In this document: positions 37,233 through 48,799 of the stretch, piece by piece | How positions within the stretch are numbered: position 1 is the first letter of the stretch | How the letters are laid out: each line of letters starts with the position of its first letter | Origin: Begonia masoniana | Taxonomy: Eukaryota > Streptophyta > Magnoliopsida > Cucurbitales > Begoniaceae | NCBI GenBank assembly: GCA_022432975.1 | Contig: CM039508.1 | Span: 13,982,954-14,046,953 of the forward strand | DNA length: 64,000 nucleotides | Reading direction: 5' to 3' | The notes under the pieces: generated by a model | The model's database searches: none | Told to the model about the DNA's origin: nothing | The model's input: the letters and a program-made list of their open reading frames with translations, nothing else | Program-made: the position numbers and the translations under genes

Positions 37233-37912
37233 TGATGTGATCCAAGTTCAGACCCAGTCAAAGCTCAAGAATAAGGATCCAATTGAAGATACGGCTGAAC
37301 CAATAACGAGAGCAAAGGCGAAGTGGATAAAGGAGCAAATGAGCAATTTGGTCCATCAGATCCTACCTCAAGAAGGAACTTGCGTTTCGAACCAAGAACC
37401 AGAGCTTGTTCCCATAATCCAAGCTGTTTTGGGATGATGTTTATGTCATTGTCGTTTTATTTATTTAGTTAATTCGATTGTCGTTTTTAGGGTTTAAAAA
37501 GTACTTGTCGTATTTGTCATTATTTTAGCAATTATCATTATTTTTAATTAATAGTTACAAGGACAGGATAGTAATTTTGTTCTTGAAACCCTAGCATGAA
37601 GGGGTGTTTCATGCTTATAAATTCATTCTTAGTTGAATAAAAAGGAGATTCAGGTTTATCTAATTGTGAGAGAATTTCTCTTAGTTTCTTGAAGAAACTC
37701 CGAACTTATCAAGGTTCTCCTTGTGGCGTTCAAAATCTGACTTATCAAACGAACAGGCATATTCGTTTGTGGCATCCTCCTCATTCCAAGGTTCGGATCT
37801 GTATAGATTTCGGGTCAAGGATTTCCTCTTCGAACTTGTAGATTCTAGGTTAGCGACGACGCCAATATTTTAATCGTGGGTCACCGTCACATCGTTGGCG
37901 TGGTTCGCATCA
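37233..37912 (+). mobile_element. E5: solo LTR nested in E4 reverse transcriptase
   Basis: 680 bp, TGATGTGATCC...GTTCGCATCA, flanked by ACTGG. LTR plus TSD is 685 bp, which accounts exactly for the frame difference between the two halves of RT. TATAAATT is at 37616-37623. On its own strand (+) the 5' end encodes a tail with PITRAKAKWIKEQM, like the E1, E2 and E4 tails, so it is a fourth related family. Its whole element is not in the window. Confidence 0.92.
37250..37437 (+). other. E5 LTR-encoded polyprotein tail (PITRAKAK)
   Basis: Open reading from the LTR start to the stop at 37437, ending ELVPIIQAVLG. It contains EPITRAKAKWIKEQMSNL. By analogy with E2 and E4 this was the C-terminus of an integrase frame running into a 3' LTR. 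As a solo LTR it has no upstream frame now; the reading continues only by chance into E4 sequence. Confidence 0.6.
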
Positions 37913-38360
37913 ACTGGTACTGCACATGGGCTCATACTCTCTCGTACGAATCCTTTAGTCATTAGTTCTTCCACTTGTCTCTGCAATTCTTTTGTCTCCT
38001 CTGGATTACTTCGATAAGCTGGACGATTAGGAATAACAGCTCCTAGAACAAAATCTATATGGTGCTCGATACCCCTTACGGGTGGTAATCCAGCCGGCGT
38101 ATCTTCAGGAAACACATTTTCATAATCCTGTAACAAAGAAACAAAGACACTAGGCAAGCAAGAAACATCAAAAGTTAGATAATTCTCCTTAGGCACTAAG
38201 AGTAAGATATGATGCCTTGCCACTAATGCTTTTCTTACTTCTCTCTCTTTCATATATAGAATCACATCATTTTTGTTCTTACTCCCTTCCTCACTCTTTT
38301 TCTTTTCATTTCTCAATCCATTCTGATTTTCTCTGTTCTCCATTCTTATTTTCACTCATA
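37913..38360 (-). pseudogene. pol: E4 reverse transcriptase, N-terminal part
   Basis: Linker and RT lead-in: [47 protein letters not shown] and [10 protein letters not shown], cut by E5 immediately after. Upstream lies a charged linker rich in Glu, Lys and Asn, as in E1. Confidence 0.85.
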
Positions 38361-38850
38361 TTTTCTCTCTTATTTTCACTCCATTTTTCTCTCTCACATT
38401 GAAGACGTAGTTGATCTTCTAGAACTTGTCTGGGTGACAATGGAACAAGTGTGATAACTCTTCCTTCCTTTTCAAAAGTATATCGATTCTTGAATCCATC
38501 GTGGCTAACCTTTCGATCGTATTGTCACGGTCTTCCCAAAAGAATATGACCAGCCTGCATTGGAACTACATCACATAAAATCTCATCATGATACCTTCCA
38601 ATGGAAAAGGAGATCAACACTTGTTTTTTAACCTTCATTTCTCCACATTCACTTAACCATTGCAATCTGTAGGGTTTAGGGTGCTTGATCAATGGAAGCT
38701 TCAATTTCTCTACTAAAATCGTACTGGCCACATTAGTACAACTTCCACCATCAATTATCAAACTGCAAACCTTACCATTCACGTGACATCGAGTATGAAA
38801 AATATTCTCTCTTTGCTGTTCTTTGTCATCTCCATTGACTTTGAAGCAAG
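38361..38850 (-). pseudogene. E4 protease domain
   Basis: Aspartic protease with LIIDGGSCTNVAS (Asp-Gly-Gly at 38744-38752) and HILLGRP, then a TGA at 38525-38527 where E1 and E2 have Trp. A frameshift near 38850 separates it from gag. The active-site Gly in place of the usual Ser or Thr is shared with E2, so it is a family feature and not decay. Confidence 0.82.
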
Positions 38851-40134
38851 AGCTCGACGAACTACTAAAATTTCTCCTTCTACAGCATACTCTATCCATT
38901 CATTATCTTTGTTGTCATCCTCTAATTCCGGTGTCATAGTGTCCTCTTCACTCTCACTAGCTATCTCTCCATCTTCTTGCAATAACATTACGCGCCTATT
39001 GGGACATTCCGAGGCTATGTGACCTAAATCCAAACACTTGTAGCATTTAATATCCCGACTTCTACTAGATTGGCCCCCATCTTTAGGTGCTGATTTAGGC
39101 ACTTCTTTTTTAAACCTAGGTTGCTCAGAATTAGGTTTAGAGTTGAGTTTGTCACCTTTGTAGTCCCTACTCCAACTTGGCCTCGCACTTGATCCCACAA
39201 TGTTCTTTGTTGCCCCTTTAAATTTGAGTTGTCGCTCTACCAAGATAGCCTTGTGTACTAAATCTTCCAACTCCACAAAATGATGCAACTCCACTACGTG
39301 TGCTATATCCTTGTGTAATCCATTTAGAAATCGTGCCATGGTAACCTCTCTGTCTTCCTCAATATCTAATCTGGTCATAATAGTTTCCATCTCTTTGTGA
39401 TAATCTTCGACTGTTCTAGACCCTTGAAACAGCCCTTGCAACTTGCGATGTAGGTCTCTATAATAATGATCAGGAACAAACCGTTTTCTCATCAGACTTT
39501 TCGACTCATTCCAAGTCTCCACAGGTCCTTCCCCATTCCTCCTCCGAGATGACACCAATTGATCCCACCAAGATATTGCATAGTCACAAAATTCAGTCAC
39601 TACCAACTTTACCTTCTTCTCCTCAGAATAGTGATGACAATCAAAAACTAACTCCATTTTCATTTCCCACTCTAAATAAACTTCTGGATCAGATTTACCT
39701 TGAAATGATGGAATCTTCATTTTAATACTTCCCAAGTTTCTATCAACTCTTTCCCAATTTCGAACAGCATGACCTCCTCGATGATGTCTGCGTCGTCCTC
39801 TTTGACCAACATCCCTTTCAATGTATCCTTGCTCATAGTCAAGTTCATCATTGTATCCAACATAATCTCTATCATCCATATCAGCCGCCCTCACATTTTC
39901 ATGTCCATTTCCCCTTGCTCGTCTAGGTTCATTTCGTGGTCCAACAATTCGTTCTCTCCTAACTTCTTCCATCGTTTCTCTCCATCCTGTCATTTCTTTC
40001 ATCATCCTTGCGAATTGTTGTTGCATTGCTCTCAAAGTTGTTTATATATCGATATGCTGCCTCTGATTTTCTGGACTAATATTCTCTTCTCTTCCTCCAT
40101 TTACCCCATATGCTTCTGATTGATTTCCTGACAT
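38851..40134 (-). pseudogene. gag: E4 gag
   Basis: Start chosen at ATG 40132-40134 (MSGNQSEAYG) because the conserved frame continues upstream of the later Met at 40035. One TAA intervenes near 40045. Blocks: MQQQFARMMKEM (predicted helical), an Arg-rich stretch, VYLEWEMKMELVFDCHHYSEEKKVKL, YAISWWDQL, VPDHYYRDLHRKLQGL, DYHKEMETIM, and the CCHC zinc knuckle CYKCLDLGHIASEC (39004-39045). It is the most intact gag in the window: about 390 codons run open after the single stop. Confidence 0.9.
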
Positions 40135-40904
40135 TTTGCAATACAAACACTTGAAAAAATAATCAGAATTACGATAATATAAACAAATGAAGCCTCACAC
40201 ACTCCCTCACGTGTTTACACTCAGAATAATGTGTTTCACTCTACTTTTGGCTTTTTTTTTTTTATGATCTCTCTCTCTTGCCTTTTACCACTCTAGTATT
40301 CCCAACAATGTCCTTTAATAACCAAAGCAAAACCCAAACTCAAGCAATAATGACCAACGTCATAATCAAGTAAGAGAGTAGGATTTAAAGAACACAGATG
40401 ATCGAAGACAATTAAATTGGAAGAAGGTTTAAACTTTAGAAATGGGTTGAAGATGTTATAATAGAAAGAAAACTAGCCACAATTTCTCAAGAAATGTAAT
40501 TAAAGATGCTGCCACAATCTGTTTTTTTTTTTTTTTTTTGCACGAAAAATCTTCTTCATTTTTTTTTTGTTTTGTTTTGTAGCAGCTTAATCAAGAAGTA
40601 ACCAACAACAATAAATGAATTTTGTGGCCCACAAGCATAGATAGAGACAAACAGAAAATGAAAAGACACCAACTACAAAGGAAGATTGAAGAATGGAATG
40701 TGTAAAGACAAACAGAATATGAAAAGACACCAACACCAAAAGAAGATTGAGGAGAGGAATTTGACAAGTTTATGCTGAAGAACGATATTGCCAATCAGCA
40801 AGAAGAATAGAACGAATATTTTTTTTTTTTAAGGATCAATAGATTCAAACAACGATTACAAAGAAACAAAAAAAGATAGATAGTACCCGATTTGTAGAAC
40901 CAAC
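40135..40904 (-). other. E4 untranslated leader
   Basis: Non-coding. It holds T-rich runs in plus-strand reading (40252-40264, 40520-40540, 40820-40831) and the conserved block ctcacgtgtttacactc shortly before gag. A duplicated stretch of about 54 bp (agacaaacagaaaatgaaaa type) lies at about 40645-40755. Confidence 0.75.
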
Positions 40905-40916
40905 GCTCTGATACCA
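40905..40916 (-). promoter_or_regulatory. E4 primer binding site
   Basis: Minus-strand TGGTATCAGAGC three bases from the 5' LTR: initiator tRNA-Met type. Confidence 0.85.
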
Positions 40917-40919
40917 AAA

Positions 40920-41567
40920 TAATGCGAACCCTTTGGGTGCAAACCCTTAGAACCCTCACAAGATGGAAAAGAACCCCAGAAACTAAGAAATAGAGTAGGT
41001 GATCGAAGAGAAACCCGTAGGAAACTATGTCCTAAAAACCTCAACTCCTAAATGAAACAACAAGTTTATATATTCTTGCTGAGTTTGGTTTGGTTCATTC
41101 AAGAACAAAGAGGAGAATACTCTCACAATGCATTCACCAAAAATAATAGCTTCTTTTACAAAGATAAACTTGCCCCTTTTATAGTAGGCATAAAAGAAAC
41201 CCTAAAATAACCCAAAAATAGCCCAAATTCGTTTGGCCCAATAACACAATCTTTGGGCATGGAAAAACACTAAAAATAATAAACTTGAACTAAGAAAGCC
41301 AAATACCAAATCGGCCCATAAAGTAATATATCTTCTCAAGCTTAATTCTCTTCATTTAAGGCTTCGATAAGTGTGTAATAACGTTGAAAACTTCCTTCTT
41401 CATTTTGAGCAATCTTTTCAACATAAAGTAAGTTTTGAATAGCCTCTTGAAATGCTTTAGCTCGAGTTCTTGTCAATGGACATTGTGGTAGTTGTATTGA
41501 ATCCTCTTTAGCCATTGATGTATCCTCTTGATTTGCTTCTATAGAATCCACCTCTTCAAGCCTATCA
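40920..41567 (-). repeat. E4 5' LTR
   Basis: 648 bp. The inner end reads taatgcgaacc instead of the TGATGCGAACC of the 3' LTR, so a terminal base has mutated. TATA-like TATAAAAG on the minus strand is at 41176-41183. The outer end carries the tail-coding region; its motif is PLTRTRAK here against PLTRARAK in the 3' LTR. Confidence 0.9.
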
Positions 41568-44500
41568 TCATGTAACACTAAACCTCATTTTCTTGAAACG
41601 ATCAACTCTTTTGGAACAAATCGATTAAAGTGAAGTTTCTAATGCTCATCAAGCGCATTACTAAGTCTTACTTTCACGTCCATGAAGGTTGTTGGGTCCT
41701 CAATACACGTCGTTCTCATCACTTCAAGTTAAAACATTGAAGGTGAAATGGATAACTTAGATTCTAACCACAAGTCATGTAACACTCAACCTCATTTGCT
41801 TGATACGTTCAACTCTTTTGGAACAAATCGATTGAAGTGAAGTTTCTTATGCTTCATCTAGCGCATTACTAAGTCTTAGTTACACGTTCATGAAGGTTGT
41901 TGGGTCCTCAATACACGTCGTTCTAATCACTTCAAGTTAAAACCTTGAATGTGAAATGGATAACTTAGGTTCTAACCACAAGTCATGTATCACTCAACCT
42001 CATTTGCTTGATACGATCAACTCTTTTGGAACAAATCGATTGAACTGAAGTTTCTTATGCTTTATCAAGCGCATTAATAAATCTTACTTACGCGTCCATG
42101 AAGGTTGTTGGGTCCTCAATACACGTCGTTCTCATCACTTCAAGTTAAAACCACGAATGTGAAATGGATAACTTAGATTCTAACCACAAGTCATGTAACA
42201 CTCAACCTCATTTGCTTGAAACGTTCAACTCTTTTGGAACAAATCGATTGAAGTGAAGTTTCTAAAAATTCATCAAGCGCATTACTAAGCCTTAGTTACG
42301 CGTTCATGAAGGTTGTTGGGTCCTCAATACACGTCGTTCTAATCACTTCAAGTTAAAACCTTGAATGTGAAATTGATAACTTAGTTTCTAACCACAAGTC
42401 ATGTATCACTCAACCTCATTTGCTTGATACGATCAACTATTTTGGACCCACCACACCACCCCTCGCACCGTGAACTGCCAAGGTTATATTGATGCTTACT
42501 CATACAACAAGAACAGATTCAATAAACTCTTACTTCGCGTCCATGAAGGTTGTTGGGTCCTCAATACACGTCGTTCTCATCACTTCAAGTTAAAACCTTG
42601 AATGTGAAATGGATAACTTAGATTCTAACCACAAATCATGTAACACTCAACCTCATTTGCTTGAAACGTTCAACTCTTTTGGAACAAATCGATTGAAGTG
42701 AAGTTTCTAAAAATTCGCAAGCGCATTACTAAGTCTTAGTTACGCGTTCATGAAGGTTGTTGGGTCCTCAATACACGTAGTTCTAATCACTTCAAGTTAA
42801 AACCTTGAATGTGAAATGGATAACTTAGGTTCTAACCACAAGTCATGTATCACTCAACCTCATTTGCTTGATACGATCAACTCTTTTGGAACAAATCGAT
42901 TGAATTGAAGTTTCTTATGCTTTATCAAGCAGATTAATAAATCTTACTTACGCGTCCATGAAAGTTGTTGGGGCCTCAATACACGTCGTTCTCATCACTT
43001 CATGTTAAAACCTTGAATGTGAAATGGATAACTTAGGTTCTAACTACAAGTCATGTAACACTCAACCTCATTTGCTTGAAACGTTCAAATCTTTTGGAAC
43101 AAATCAATTGAAGTGAAGTTTGTAATAATTCATCAAGCGCATTACTAAGTCTCAGTTACGCGACTATGTAGGTTGTTGGGTCCTCAATACACGTCGTTTT
43201 TATCACTTAAAGTTAAAACCTTGAATGTGAAATGGATAACTTAGGTTCTAACCACAAGTCATGTAACATTCAACCTCATTTGCTTAAAACGTTCAACTCT
43301 TTTTGAATAAATCGATTGAAGTGAAGTTTCTAATAATTCATCAAGCGCATTACTAAGTCTTAGTTACGCGTCTATGAAGGTTGTTGGGTCCTCAATACAC
43401 GTCGTTCTCATCACTTCAAGTTAAAACCTTGAATGTGAAATGGATAACTTATGTTCTAACCACAAGTCATGTATCACTCAACCTCATTTGCTTGATACGA
43501 TCAACTGTTTTGGAACAAATCGATTGAAGTGAAGTTTCTTATGTTTCATCAAGCGCATTAATAAGTCTGAACTAAGCGTCCATGAAGGTTGTTGGGTCCT
43601 CAATACACGTCGTTCTCATCACTTCAAGTTAAAACCATGAATGTGAAATGGATAACTTAGGTTTTAACCACAAGTCATGTAACACTCAACCTCATTTGCT
43701 TGAAACGTTCAACTCTTTTGGAACAAATCGATTGAAGTGATGTTTCTAATAATTCATCAAGCGCATTACTAAGTCTTAGTTACGCGTCTATGAAGGTTGT
43801 TGGGTCCTCAATACACATCGTTCTCATCACTTCAAGTTAAAACCTTGAATGTGAAATGGATAACTTATGTTCTAACCACAAGTCATGTATCACTCAACCT
43901 CATTTGCTTGATACGATCAACTCTTTTGGAACAAATCGATTGAAGTGAAGTTTCTAATGCATCATCAAGCGCATTACTAAGTCTTAGTTACGCGTCTATG
44001 AAGGTTGTTGGGTCCTCAATACACGTCGTTCTCATCACTTCATGTTAAAACCTTGAATGTGAAATGGATAACTTAGGTTCTATCCACAAGTCATGTCACA
44101 CTCATCCTCATTTGCTTGATACGACCAATTCTTTTGGAACAAATCGATTGAATTGAAGTTTCTTATACTTCATCAATCGCATTAATAAGTTTTAATTACG
44201 CGTTCATGAAGGTTGTTGGGTCCTCAATACACGTGGTTCTCATCACTGTGAAATGGATAACTTAGGTTCTAACCACGAGTCATGTATCACTCAACCTCAT
44301 TTGCTTGATACGATCAACTCTTTTGGAACAAATAGATTGAAGTGAAATTTCTAATGCTTCATCAAGCGCATTACTAAATCTTAGTTACGCGTCCATGAAG
44401 GTTGTTGGGTCATCAATACACGTCGTTCTCATCACTTCAAGTTAAAACCTTGAATGTGAAATGGATAACTTAAGTTCTAACCACAAGTCATGAATCACTC

Positions 44501-45353
44501 AACCTCATTTGCTTGATATGATCAACTCTTTTGAAACAAATCGATTGAAGTTAAGTTTCTTATGCTTCATCAAGCACATTAATAAGTTTTAATTACGCGT
44601 CCATGAAGGTTGTTGGGTCCTCCATACACGTGGTTCTCATCACTTCAAGTTAAAACCTTGAATGTGAAATGGATAACTTAGTTTCTATCCACAAGTCATG
44701 TTACACTCATCCTCATTTGATTGATACGATCAACTCTTTTGGAACAAATCGAATGAAGTGAAGTTTCTTATGCTTCATAAAGCGCATTACTAAGTTTCAA
44801 TTACGCGTCCATGAAGGTTCTTGGGTCCTTAATACACGTCGTTCTCATCACTTCAAGTTAAAACCTTGAATGTGAAATGGATAACTTAGGTTCTAACCAC
44901 AAGTCATGTAACACTCAACCTCATTTGCTTGAAACGTTTAACTATTTTGGAACAAATCGATTGAAGTGAAGTTTATAATGCTTCATTAAGCGCATTACTA
45001 AGTCTTAGTTACGCGTCCATGAAGGTTGTTGGGTCCTCAATACACGTCGTTCTCATCACTTCAAGTTAAAACCTTGAATGTGAAATGGATAACTTAGGTT
45101 CTAACCACAAGTCATGTATCACTCAACCTCATTTTCTTGATACGATCAACTCTTTTGGAACAAATCGATTGAAGTGAAGTTTATAATGCTTCATCAAGCG
45201 CATTACTAAGTCTTAGTTACGCGTCCATGAAGGTTGTTGGGTCCTCAATACACGTCGTTCTCATCACTTCAAGTTAAACTTTGAATGTGAAATGGATAAC
45301 TTAGGTTCTAACCACAAGTCATGTATCAATCAACCTCATTTGCTTGATACGAT
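41568..45353 (+). repeat. Satellite array, type B, about 18 monomers
   Basis: Same 208-bp period and orientation as type A but with a fixed set of differences: ggaacaaatcgattgaagtg for ggagcaaatcgattgaagta, cttcatcaagcgcatt for cttcatcaaacgcatt, ttacgcgtccatgaag for ttactcgtccatgaag, and gttgttgggtcc for gttattgggtac. One monomer is interrupted at about 42447. One lacks about 20 bp at 44246. Confidence 0.93.
42447..42520. other. Foreign filler of about 75 bp inside a type B monomer
   Basis: Between tattttgg and the run aataaa(c)tcttactt the monomer is replaced by unrelated, GC-richer sequence starting acccaccacaccacccctcg. One plus-strand frame is open and reads TVNCQGYIDAYSYNKNRF. I do not recognise the protein. 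The replaced satellite is about 50 bp, so this looks like filler at a repaired break, perhaps taken from an exon. Confidence 0.6.
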
Positions 45354-47883
45354 TGTAACACCCGGAATTTTAAGAGAAAATAAAATAATAGGTAATTGTT
45401 TAATAAATAATTGTTTTAAGTAATTTAAAGAAAAGTGAATAAATTGGTTAACCTGATGGTTAATAATTTAGATTCGGGTATTTCCAATGAAATTAAGCCG
45501 TGAGTTATAATTATGAACGAGATTTAACGGAATTTACGGAAGGGCAAAACGGTATATTAACGTTTTAATTGGAATTAATATTAGGATTATTAATATTAGG
45601 ATTATTATTATTATTATTATTAATAACGTAAAAACAACACAAACAACCGAGGTTGTTTGTGTTCGAGCCCGACGACCCGCGAACGGAGATAGGGCAGGGC
45701 GAGGGAAAAGCACGGCGACGCGGCGCCGTTCACCGGCAAGCTCCGGCCTTCTCCGGCCAGACGACGGCGACAAAGGGTTTCCGGCCTGCCTCCGCGAACG
45801 AACTGAAGGTAAGGGCTCGGTTTTCCCTCTTTTTCCGGTTCGGTTTGGGGCTGTGCGTGACGAGCTCAATTGAGCTCCGATCGCCGGCCAATTTTGGACG
45901 TTCTCGGCATGGGTTTTCCGACCCTTGGACCAACAATGGTCGCCGAGTCGTGTTGTGCCCGAATTGGCCGAAAAACAGTGAAGCCCTCATTAGGGCAATT
46001 CGGGTTTGTTGTTGGAAACTTCGGTTTTTGGTTAGATTATTCTAATTAAGGGTATAGGTGGTTGATTGAAGAGGAAAGAAGTAGAATTTGATGAAAAATC
46101 GAAAAGAGAAATTTTGGGGAAAAATGGGCAGTTCGGGTTTCTGCTAAATTGACCTAGTTCCGGTCGTTTGTTTTTAAATTCCTTTTGGCATATTAAAATA
46201 GGTTATTTGAGGAGTACGTGGCCGCTGGAATCGTTCGATTCCGATAACCGACGCGAAAGTTACGCGCGTTCGAAGTTTTAGGTCGGTTTTTACCCAACCC
46301 AAATTAGTGGCCCGTTAAGTTAGGTTTTAATTGGATTAGACTAGAAATAGTAATTTGAGAGTAATTGGAGAATGTAGGCTTGATTTTAATGAAGTCTGAA
46401 TGTTTAACATAGGTCGAGCCATATGTGACCGGATGTGCCAAAACCAGCAAGCTACGGACGACAGGTAAGTCTTCGTGACTTACTCTGACCAATCGGTCTA
46501 CACCATACTTTGATGTCGCGTCGAGGATCCTTGTAGAGTTGTTTGCTTTAAATCGCTTTTGGTTGGGTAGTTAGGTTTAAATTGTTTATATGTTACTCTA
46601 TTTCGGTTTTGATGGTATGCTCTGTCTATATGTGTATAGGTTGATTGTTGAGTTTTGATGGTATGCTTTGTCTACATGTTTACTGTTATATGAACTGTTC
46701 ATGCATCACGTATTTCAAATGTCATGAAAACGAATTTCTGCACGTGTTTTAAGATAATGAATGAATGTCTGTAATGAATAAACGTAATCTGTCTGTATCT
46801 GGTTACGCGAGATGGGGCTCAGGCATGGCTGTAGGATTTGTGAGCATGTACCCCCCCCTCTCTAGGTGGAAAGTGGTAGTTCGACCACGGAATGTATCCT
46901 TTCCATTTAGTGGGTTGATATCTCGGTAACAATCTGTCTGCGACGTAATGAAAATGAATCTGTAATCTGAATCTGTATCTGAATCTGAGCATGTTTTCTG
47001 AATAGCATCTGCACGCATGCATCTGCATTTACGTAGCTTACTGAGATTTAATTATCTCATAGGTGTCTGTATGGTGTAGGTGACGTTTTAGGTGACATCG
47101 AACCAGGTGAGGATGGCGTTCCTCCTCCTGATGTGAGATGCAGCTGATGGATGATGGCCGTGGGAGTGCGCTGGGCAGTTGAGGCGCGTTTTGACCCGTG
47201 GGGAATGATGTAAAGGTATTTTGGGATGTATGTGAGTGTTTTGGAGGAGTTGGTATTTTGGGATGTATGTGAGTGTTTTGGAGGAGTTGGTATTTTGGGA
47301 TGTATGTAAGTATTTTGGAGGAATTAATAGTATTATAAAATGTAGTTGATCATATTAGGATGCTGGATCTGGTTAGGTGATAGATTTATGTTAATGGTAT
47401 TATAAAATGTATAGTTGATCATATTAGGGTGTTTGTTCTGTTTAGTTGATAGATTTGTTTTATAAAACGTTTGTTAAGGTTTTTATTTGGATTTTTATGA
47501 ACTGCTTGGTATTTTGTAAACAGGAGGATATGTTAAACTTTTAAACGGAACCATGCAGTTTGTTTTCGTGAAAATATGTTTTGTTTAATTATATCTCGAG
47601 TCGTTCTGAGTGAGATTTCGGAGATGTAGGAGTATCGGTGGTTTAAAGTTAAGTCGTATTGGGAAGTGTATGTTTGTGATGTAGTTATAATTCGTGGTAT
47701 AGATAGAATTGCGTTAGTGAAATGGTGAGGTGTATTTTGTAGGTGTTGTGCGCGTGTTAGTTTAAATAATAGTTTTGAAATTTTTTAAACGTTTTATTAA
47801 ATCGTTTTCCACTTAAACGCTAAGTATAAAAGAAAAAGAAGAATTTCGTACGGGAAATAGGGTACAGTGTCTGGGTCGTTACA
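45354..47883 (+). repeat. E6 5' LTR (2.5 kb)
   Basis: TG at 45354 and CA at 47883. It has a markedly GC-rich patch at about 45660-45990 in an otherwise AT-rich window; open frames there are composition effects. It contains two internal short repeats, at 47215-47325 (37-bp unit) and 47331-47460 (about 68-bp unit, twice). Confidence 0.85.
47215..47325 (+). repeat. 37-bp minisatellite, three copies, in E6 LTR
   Basis: Units start at 47215, 47252 and 47289 with ggtattttgggatgtatgt. The third is slightly diverged. Confidence 0.92.
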
Positions 47884-47887
47884 ATTA

Positions 47888-47900
47888 TGGTATCAGAGCC
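47888..47900 (+). promoter_or_regulatory. E6 primer binding site
   Basis: TGGTATCAGAGCC four bases after the LTR: initiator tRNA-Met type. Confidence 0.88.
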
Positions 47901-48042
47901 CCCGGGTTTTAAAATCGGTTCTGTAGACTGCTCGACTGCACAGCCACTACGCGGACATCCTTCATCAACTGTAAGTCTGTTTATAGCTTTATTGATTTTG
48001 TTTCTTAGGTTTATTGTTTGATTTTATAGGATTTATATAAAA

Positions 48043-48543
48043 AATGTGTTCGAGGAAGGGATCCTAGAGATGACGCGCTAGATCGACTTACGGAGATAAT
48101 AGATCGCCAGTCCCAACATATAGACCAACAAGCTCAGCTCATAGACAGGCAATTTCTCAGCTCGAGAGGTTGACAAACGAGATGACCCAAGGACCCAAGG
48201 GGTGGTTGCTTGCAATAGTCAAGGTATGAAGAGGATGGGCAGGGAGGAAATCGAACAAGGTCGACGAAAGAAATTACGAGGAACTACTCAGGGACCCTGG
48301 TGTCTTAAATGCCAAAAGGAGCACTACGGCAGCTGTAGAGTAGGCACAGATAAATGCTTTCGATGTGGAGAGAATGGCCATTTCGTCAAGGATTGCCCGA
48401 GGCCGGGTCGAGATCAACCAGGTAGAGGCCAACGAGGCAAGAATCAGAAAAACGTTACCCTAAAGCTGCTTGCCTTGACTGGAGAAGAAGAAACTGCCCA
48501 ACCCTCAGCTGTTTCAGGTAGAGTTTTATTTCAAAAATTATAG
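48043..48543 (+). pseudogene. gag: E6 gag, internally deleted
   Basis: The N-terminal part reads, across one frameshift, RDPRDDALDRLTEIIDRQSQ and LERLTNEMTQG, a helical Gln-rich segment. It is followed without the usual capsid middle by GRRKKLRGTTQ, WCLKCQKEHYGSC and the zinc knuckle CFRCGENGHFVKDC near 48355-48400. The clean open part runs 48202-48543. Two Cys-rich clusters in tandem are usual for Tekay gag. The central part, including the main homology region, is gone, so this is an internal deletion derivative. Confidence 0.75.
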
Positions 48544-48799
48544 AACGAGTAATATTAAATAGAGAAGTAAGAAAGTAATGGAAAGTGGGTTAGAGGAGTT
48601 CTTAAATGAACCCCAACTATAAGACGGTAGGTAGATGCGTGACCATACAAGCCTTATAGAAAGAGAGTTATACGTTAATAAGATTAGCCTGACTTAACCA
48701 TGAAGAGTTATGCACTTAGATTTTGTGCTATTAGAGAGATACGACTTACGAGGTGTAAGGACTTAAATTTATAGGAAATGAACCCTAGTTGATGAAACT
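48544..48799 (+). other. Unassigned E6 remainder
   Basis: About 250 bp with no readable frame before satellite begins near 48800. Probably a stub of E6 internal or 3' sequence; I see nothing that identifies it. Confidence 0.5.

Larger units (their letters stand above)
34209..41567 (-). mobile_element. E4: full-length CRM-like Ty3/gypsy retrotransposon with nested solo LTR
   Basis: 7359 bp including the 680-bp solo LTR E5. Minus strand: 5' LTR 40920-41567, PBS, gag, PR, RT, RH, INT, polypurine tract, 3' LTR 34209-34833. Coding parts are degraded by several stops, of which TGA at 38525, 36300 and 35103 and TAG at 37029 fit C-to-T or G-to-A decay. No TSD: the left flank ends gatacg, the right starts tcatg, and the flanks are type A and type B satellite respectively. 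The element therefore marks the boundary between two satellite types. Confidence 0.93.
45354..48799 (+). mobile_element. E6: Tekay/Del-like Ty3/gypsy retrotransposon, truncated
   Basis: A 2530-bp LTR starting TGTAACACCC and ending GGGTCGTTACA, a PBS, a shortened gag with zinc knuckle, and a short tail before satellite resumes. The long LTR, the terminal words and the gag style fit the Tekay (Del) chromovirus group. Protease, RT, integrase and the 3' LTR are missing, so most of the element has been deleted. No second LTR means no TSD test. Confidence 0.82.

Noticed and set aside
45534..46045. Overlapping GC-rich open frames on both strands
   Set aside because: They lie in the GC-rich part of the E6 LTR, read open in several frames at once and show no domain.
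46800..47030. Possible tRNA or structured RNA near tacccccccctctc
   Set aside because: No cloverleaf or anticodon arm can be drawn; it is inside the E6 LTR.
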